Shown here one piece after another: positions 61,078 through 64,000 of a stretch of 64,000 nt of DNA. The translations under genes were made by a program, and so were the position numbers. The stretch's first letter is position 1; each line of letters opens with the position of its first letter. Source of the stretch: Pseudomonas putida (lineage in GTDB: Bacteria; Pseudomonadota; Gammaproteobacteria; Pseudomonadales; Pseudomonadaceae); the NCBI RefSeq assembly GCF_028682395.1, contig NZ_JANHLC010000010.1, positions 124,001 through 188,000 on the forward strand, written 5' to 3'. The notes under the pieces were generated by a model. It saw only the letters and a list, made by a program, of their open reading frames with translations, did no database searches and was not told the DNA's origin.

Positions 61078-63594
61078 ATGACGCAAGTCACGGTGAAACA
61101 ACTGGCCGATGAGGTCAAAACACCGGTAGAGCGCCTGTTGCAGCAGATGCGTGAGGCAGGTCTGCCGCACAACGCCGCCGAGCAGAATGTGACCGACAGT
61201 GAGAAGCAAGCTCTGCTGACTCACTTGAAAAGCAGCCACAAGGCTAAAGTGGAAGAACCGCGCAAGATCACTTTGCAGCGTAAAACCACCAGTACCCTGC
61301 GCGTTGCTGGCAGCAAGAGCATCAGCGTTGAAGTTCGTAAGAAGAAAGTTTTCGTACAGCGTAGCCCGGAAGAAATCGAAGCCGAGCGTCAGCGTGAGCT
61401 GGATGAGCGCCGTGCGGTAGAAAACGCTGCTCGTCAGAAGGCTGAAGAAGAAGCCAAGCGTCGCGCTGAAGAAGATGCGCGCCGCCAGCCTGCAGCAGAA
61501 CCTGTTGCTGGTGCAGCGGTTGCTGCTCCGGCTCCGGTCGCCGAGCCTGTGCGCGAAGCTGCCCCGGTTGCCGCCGCAGCGCCAGCTGCCGATGCGCGCA
61601 AGCGTGACGAACAGCGTCGTCCCGACAAGCCACGCGCTGACGATAACAATCGTCGCGGCGGCGGTGAGGGCGATCGCAAGAACGCTCCGCATCGTGCTTC
61701 GGTCAAGGAAAAGGCGCCAGCGCCACGCGTTGCTCCACGTACTACCGACGAAGAAAGCGATGGCTTCCGTCGCGGTGGTCGCGGCAAGGCCAAGCTGAAG
61801 AAGCGCAATGCACACGGTTTCCAGAGCCCTACCGGCCCTGTGGTGCGTGATGTGAAGATCGGCGAGACCATCACGGTCGGCGATCTGGCGCAGCAGATGT
61901 CGGTGAAGGCTGCCGAAATCATCAAGTTCATGTTCAAGCTGGGCACTCCGGTGACCATCAACCAGGTGCTGGATCAGGAAACTGCCCAACTGGTTGCTGA
62001 AGAACTGGGCCACAAAGTGACCCTGGTCAGCGATACCGCCCTGGAAGATTCCCTGGCCGAGTCGCTGAAGTTTGAAGGCGAGACGTTCTCCCGTGCACCG
62101 GTTGTGACCGTAATGGGCCACGTTGACCACGGTAAGACCTCGCTGCTCGACTATATCCGTCGTGCCAAGGTAGCGGCTGGCGAAGCCGGTGGTATTACCC
62201 AGCACATCGGTGCCTACCACGTTGAAACCGAACGCGGCATGGTCACCTTCCTCGACACCCCAGGTCACGCCGCGTTTACCGCCATGCGTGCCCGTGGTGC
62301 CCAGGCGACCGATATCGTGATTCTGGTTGTGGCGGCAGACGACGGCGTGATGCCGCAAACCATTGAAGCAGTCCAGCATGCCAAGGCTGCCGGCGTTCCT
62401 CTGGTCGTGGCAGTCAACAAAATCGACAAGCCGGGCGCTGATCTTGATCGCATCCGTAGCGAACTGTCGGTTCACGGCGTGACTTCCGAAGAGTGGGGCG
62501 GTGATACGCCGTTCGTTCCAGTGTCGGCGAAAGTCGGTACCGGTGTTGACGAGCTGCTCGAAGCGGTCCTGCTGCAGGCCGAAGTTCTGGAACTCAAGGC
62601 AACCCCTTCGGCTCCAGGCCGTGGTGTTGTGGTTGAGTCGCGTCTCGACAAGGGCCGTGGCCCGGTTGCGACCGTTCTGGTTCAGGACGGTACGCTGCGT
62701 CAGGGTGACATGGTCCTGGTCGGTTCGAACTATGGCCGCGTGCGTGCCATGCTCGACGAGAACGGCAAGCCAATCAAGGAAGCCGGTCCTTCCATTCCGG
62801 TCGAGATTCTCGGCCTGGACGGTACCCCGGACGCTGGCGACGAGATGAGCGTGGTTGCCGACGAGAAGAAAGCCCGTGAAGTGGCTCTGTTCCGTCAAGG
62901 CAAGTTCCGCGAAGTCAAGTTGGCCCGTGCTCACGCCGGCAAGCTGGAAAATATCTTCGAGAACATGGGCCAGGAAGAGAAGAAGACGCTTAACATCGTC
63001 CTCAAATCCGACGTCCGTGGTTCCCTGGAAGCTCTGCAGGGCGCGCTCAACGGCCTGGGTAACGACGAAGTGCAAGTGCGCGTAGTCGGCGGCGGCGTCG
63101 GTGGTATCACCGAAAGCGACGCCAACCTGGCCCTGGCTTCCAACGCTGTACTGTTCGGCTTCAACGTGCGTGCCGATGCTGGCGCACGTAAGATCGTCGA
63201 GCAGGAAGGTCTGGATATGCGTTACTACAACGTCATCTACGACATCATCGAAGACGTCAAGAAAGCCCTCACCGGTATGCTTGGTAGCGACGTCCGGGAG
63301 AACATCCTGGGTATCGCCGAAGTTCGCGATGTGTTCCGCTCGCCGAAGTTTGGCGCGATCGCCGGCTGCATGGTGCTCGAAGGTGTTGTGCACCGTAACC
63401 GTCCGATCCGTGTACTGCGCGAAGACATCGTTATCTTCGAAGGCGAGCTGGAATCCCTGCGCCGCTTCAAGGACGACGCTTCCGAAGTACGTGCCGGCAT
63501 GGAATGCGGTATCGGCGTCAAGAGCTACAACGACGTCAAGGTCGGTGACAAGATCGAAGTCTTCGAGAAGGTCCAAGTGGCTCGCAGCCTCTAA
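61078..63594 (+). CDS. infB: Translation initiation factor IF-2
   Basis: 838 residues. Long Glu/Arg/Ala-rich N-terminus (coiled coil, about 85-250), then the GTPase domain with GHVDHGKT (about 344-351), DTPGHAAF and NKID, and the C-terminal fMet-tRNA-binding domain. It brings initiator tRNA to the 30S subunit. GAGGAGAG precedes the ATG. A second in-frame start for a short IF-2 form is plausible but not resolved here. Confidence 0.98.
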   Translation: MTQVTVKQLADEVKTPVERLLQQMREAGLPHNAAEQNVTDSEKQALLTHLKSSHKAKVEEPRKITLQRKTTSTLRVAGSKSISVEVRKKKVFVQRSPEEIEAERQRELDERRAVENAARQKAEEEAKRRAEEDARRQPAAEPVAGAAVAAPAPVAEPVREAAPVAAAAPAADARKRDEQRRPDKPRADDNNRRGGGEGDRKNAPHRASVKEKAPAPRVAPRTTDEESDGFRRGGRGKAKLKKRNAHGFQSPTGPVVRDVKIGETITVGDLAQQMSVKAAEIIKFMFKLGTPVTINQVLDQETAQLVAEELGHKVTLVSDTALEDSLAESLKFEGETFSRAPVVTVMGHVDHGKTSLLDYIRRAKVAAGEAGGITQHIGAYHVETERGMVTFLDTPGHAAFTAMRARGAQATDIVILVVAADDGVMPQTIEAVQHAKAAGVPLVVAVNKIDKPGADLDRIRSELSVHGVTSEEWGGDTPFVPVSAKVGTGVDELLEAVLLQAEVLELKATPSAPGRGVVVESRLDKGRGPVATVLVQDGTLRQGDMVLVGSNYGRVRAMLDENGKPIKEAGPSIPVEILGLDGTPDAGDEMSVVADEKKAREVALFRQGKFREVKLARAHAGKLENIFENMGQEEKKTLNIVLKSDVRGSLEALQGALNGLGNDEVQVRVVGGGVGGITESDANLALASNAVLFGFNVRADAGARKIVEQEGLDMRYYNVIYDIIEDVKKALTGMLGSDVRENILGIAEVRDVFRSPKFGAIAGCMVLEGVVHRNRPIRVLREDIVIFEGELESLRRFKDDASEVRAGMECGIGVKSYNDVKVGDKIEVFEKVQVARSL

Positions 63595-63665
63595 GTCGCG
63601 AGCTTCAAGAGCCATGAAGGGTCGACGCATTTCCATGCATCGCGCTGCTTCTGGACTCTAAACGC

Positions 63666-63699
63666 AACGCCCGGTCCGGCTTCTGCCAGGCCGGGCGTT
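63666..63699 (+). repeat. Hairpin between infB and rbfA
   Basis: A 9-bp stem AACGCCCGG/CCGGGCGTT (63666-63674 with 63691-63699) has a 16-base loop and ends in TTT. A weak or partial terminator within the operon is likely. Confidence 0.6.
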
Positions 63700-63752
63700 T
63701 GCCGCTTTCAGACCGCATGGGTTTCCCATGGGGCAGTAACAGGTAACAAGAC

Positions 63753-64000
63753 ATGGCAAAAGAATACAGCCGTACCCAGCGTATCGGCGATCAGATGCAG
63801 CGTGAGCTGGCCCAACTGATCCGTCGTGAAGTCAAAGATCCACGCGTTGGCCTGGTGACCATCACCGCTGTTGAAGTCAGCCGTGACGTGGGTCACGCCA
63901 AGATCTTCATCACCGTGATGGGGCAGGACAGCGCCGAAGATATCGCGCAAAGCATCAAGGTGCTCAATGCCGCCGCAGGCTTCCTACGCATGCAGTTGGC
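63753..64000 (+). CDS. rbfA: Ribosome-binding factor A, C-terminus cut by the window edge
   Basis: 82 complete codons are seen, starting [23 protein letters not shown] and running through the KH-like fold ([37 protein letters not shown]). RbfA is a cold-shock factor for 16S rRNA 5' end maturation. It follows infB, the conserved order; the last third is beyond the right edge. Confidence 0.95.
   Translation, partial: MAKEYSRTQRIGDQMQRELAQLIRREVKDPRVGLVTITAVEVSRDVGHAKIFITVMGQDSAEDIAQSIKVLNAAAGFLRMQL

Overview
The window looks like a chromosome segment of a Pseudomonas of the fluorescens type. The right-hand 38 kb carries the gene order typical of that genus: smpB, ratA, rnfH, bamE, fur, recN, grpE-dnaK-dnaJ, dapB, carAB, greA, yhbY, rlmE, ftsH, folP, glmM, tpiA, secG, tRNA-Leu, tRNA-fMet, rimP, nusA, infB and rbfA. 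A one-piece tmRNA gene (tag ANDENYGASLAA) sits on the minus strand at 25968-26356. The assignment rests on gene order and protein recognition only; no database search was run.

Bases 1-25967 are a genomic island that continues past the left edge of the window. A P4-type tyrosine integrase lies next to the 3' end of the tmRNA gene, a classic integration site. The island holds: (1) a truncated RadC/JAB-domain gene and a glycine-zipper protein (1-911); (2) a plus-strand cassette of five large genes (1567-19694): a SNF2-type helicase, an Eco57I-like adenine methyltransferase, a DUF262/HNH protein, a 2110-residue DEAD/DEAH helicase with a DUF1998 zinc module and a Vsr-like nuclease motif at its C-terminus, and a UvrD-like helicase with a RelE-like N-terminus. 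It resembles class 1 DISARM and Druantia in parts but is neither in full; (3) a minus-strand four-gene operon (19744-23501): an unrecognised protein, a QueC-like PP-loop enzyme, an XRE-HTH/ImmA metallopeptidase and a PIN nuclease. The first three junctions overlap by 4 bases or are otherwise translationally coupled, and the operon starts at a perfect 16-bp inverted repeat; (4) two small genes (23776-24498) and the integrase. Modules 2 and 3 converge on a perfect 14-bp stem terminator.

Right of the tmRNA the sequence is core genome. A minus-strand lactate operon (lldP-lutA-lutB-lutC-dld, 26904-34613) faces the divergent regulator gene lldR, with a perfect 17-bp FadR/LldR-type operator between them. 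Next come smpB (partner of the tmRNA), a sodium-dependent transporter, envelope and iron genes, and recN behind a LexA box. grpE and dnaK each have a near-perfect heat-shock (sigma32) promoter. carAB is preceded by an intrinsic terminator and a possible minicistron. The window ends with the fMet-tRNA/rimP/nusA/infB/rbfA translation operon, rbfA being cut by the right edge.

The most interesting parts are the two putative defence modules: the hybrid giant-helicase cassette, and the QueC/ImmA/PIN operon, which I do not recognise as any named system.
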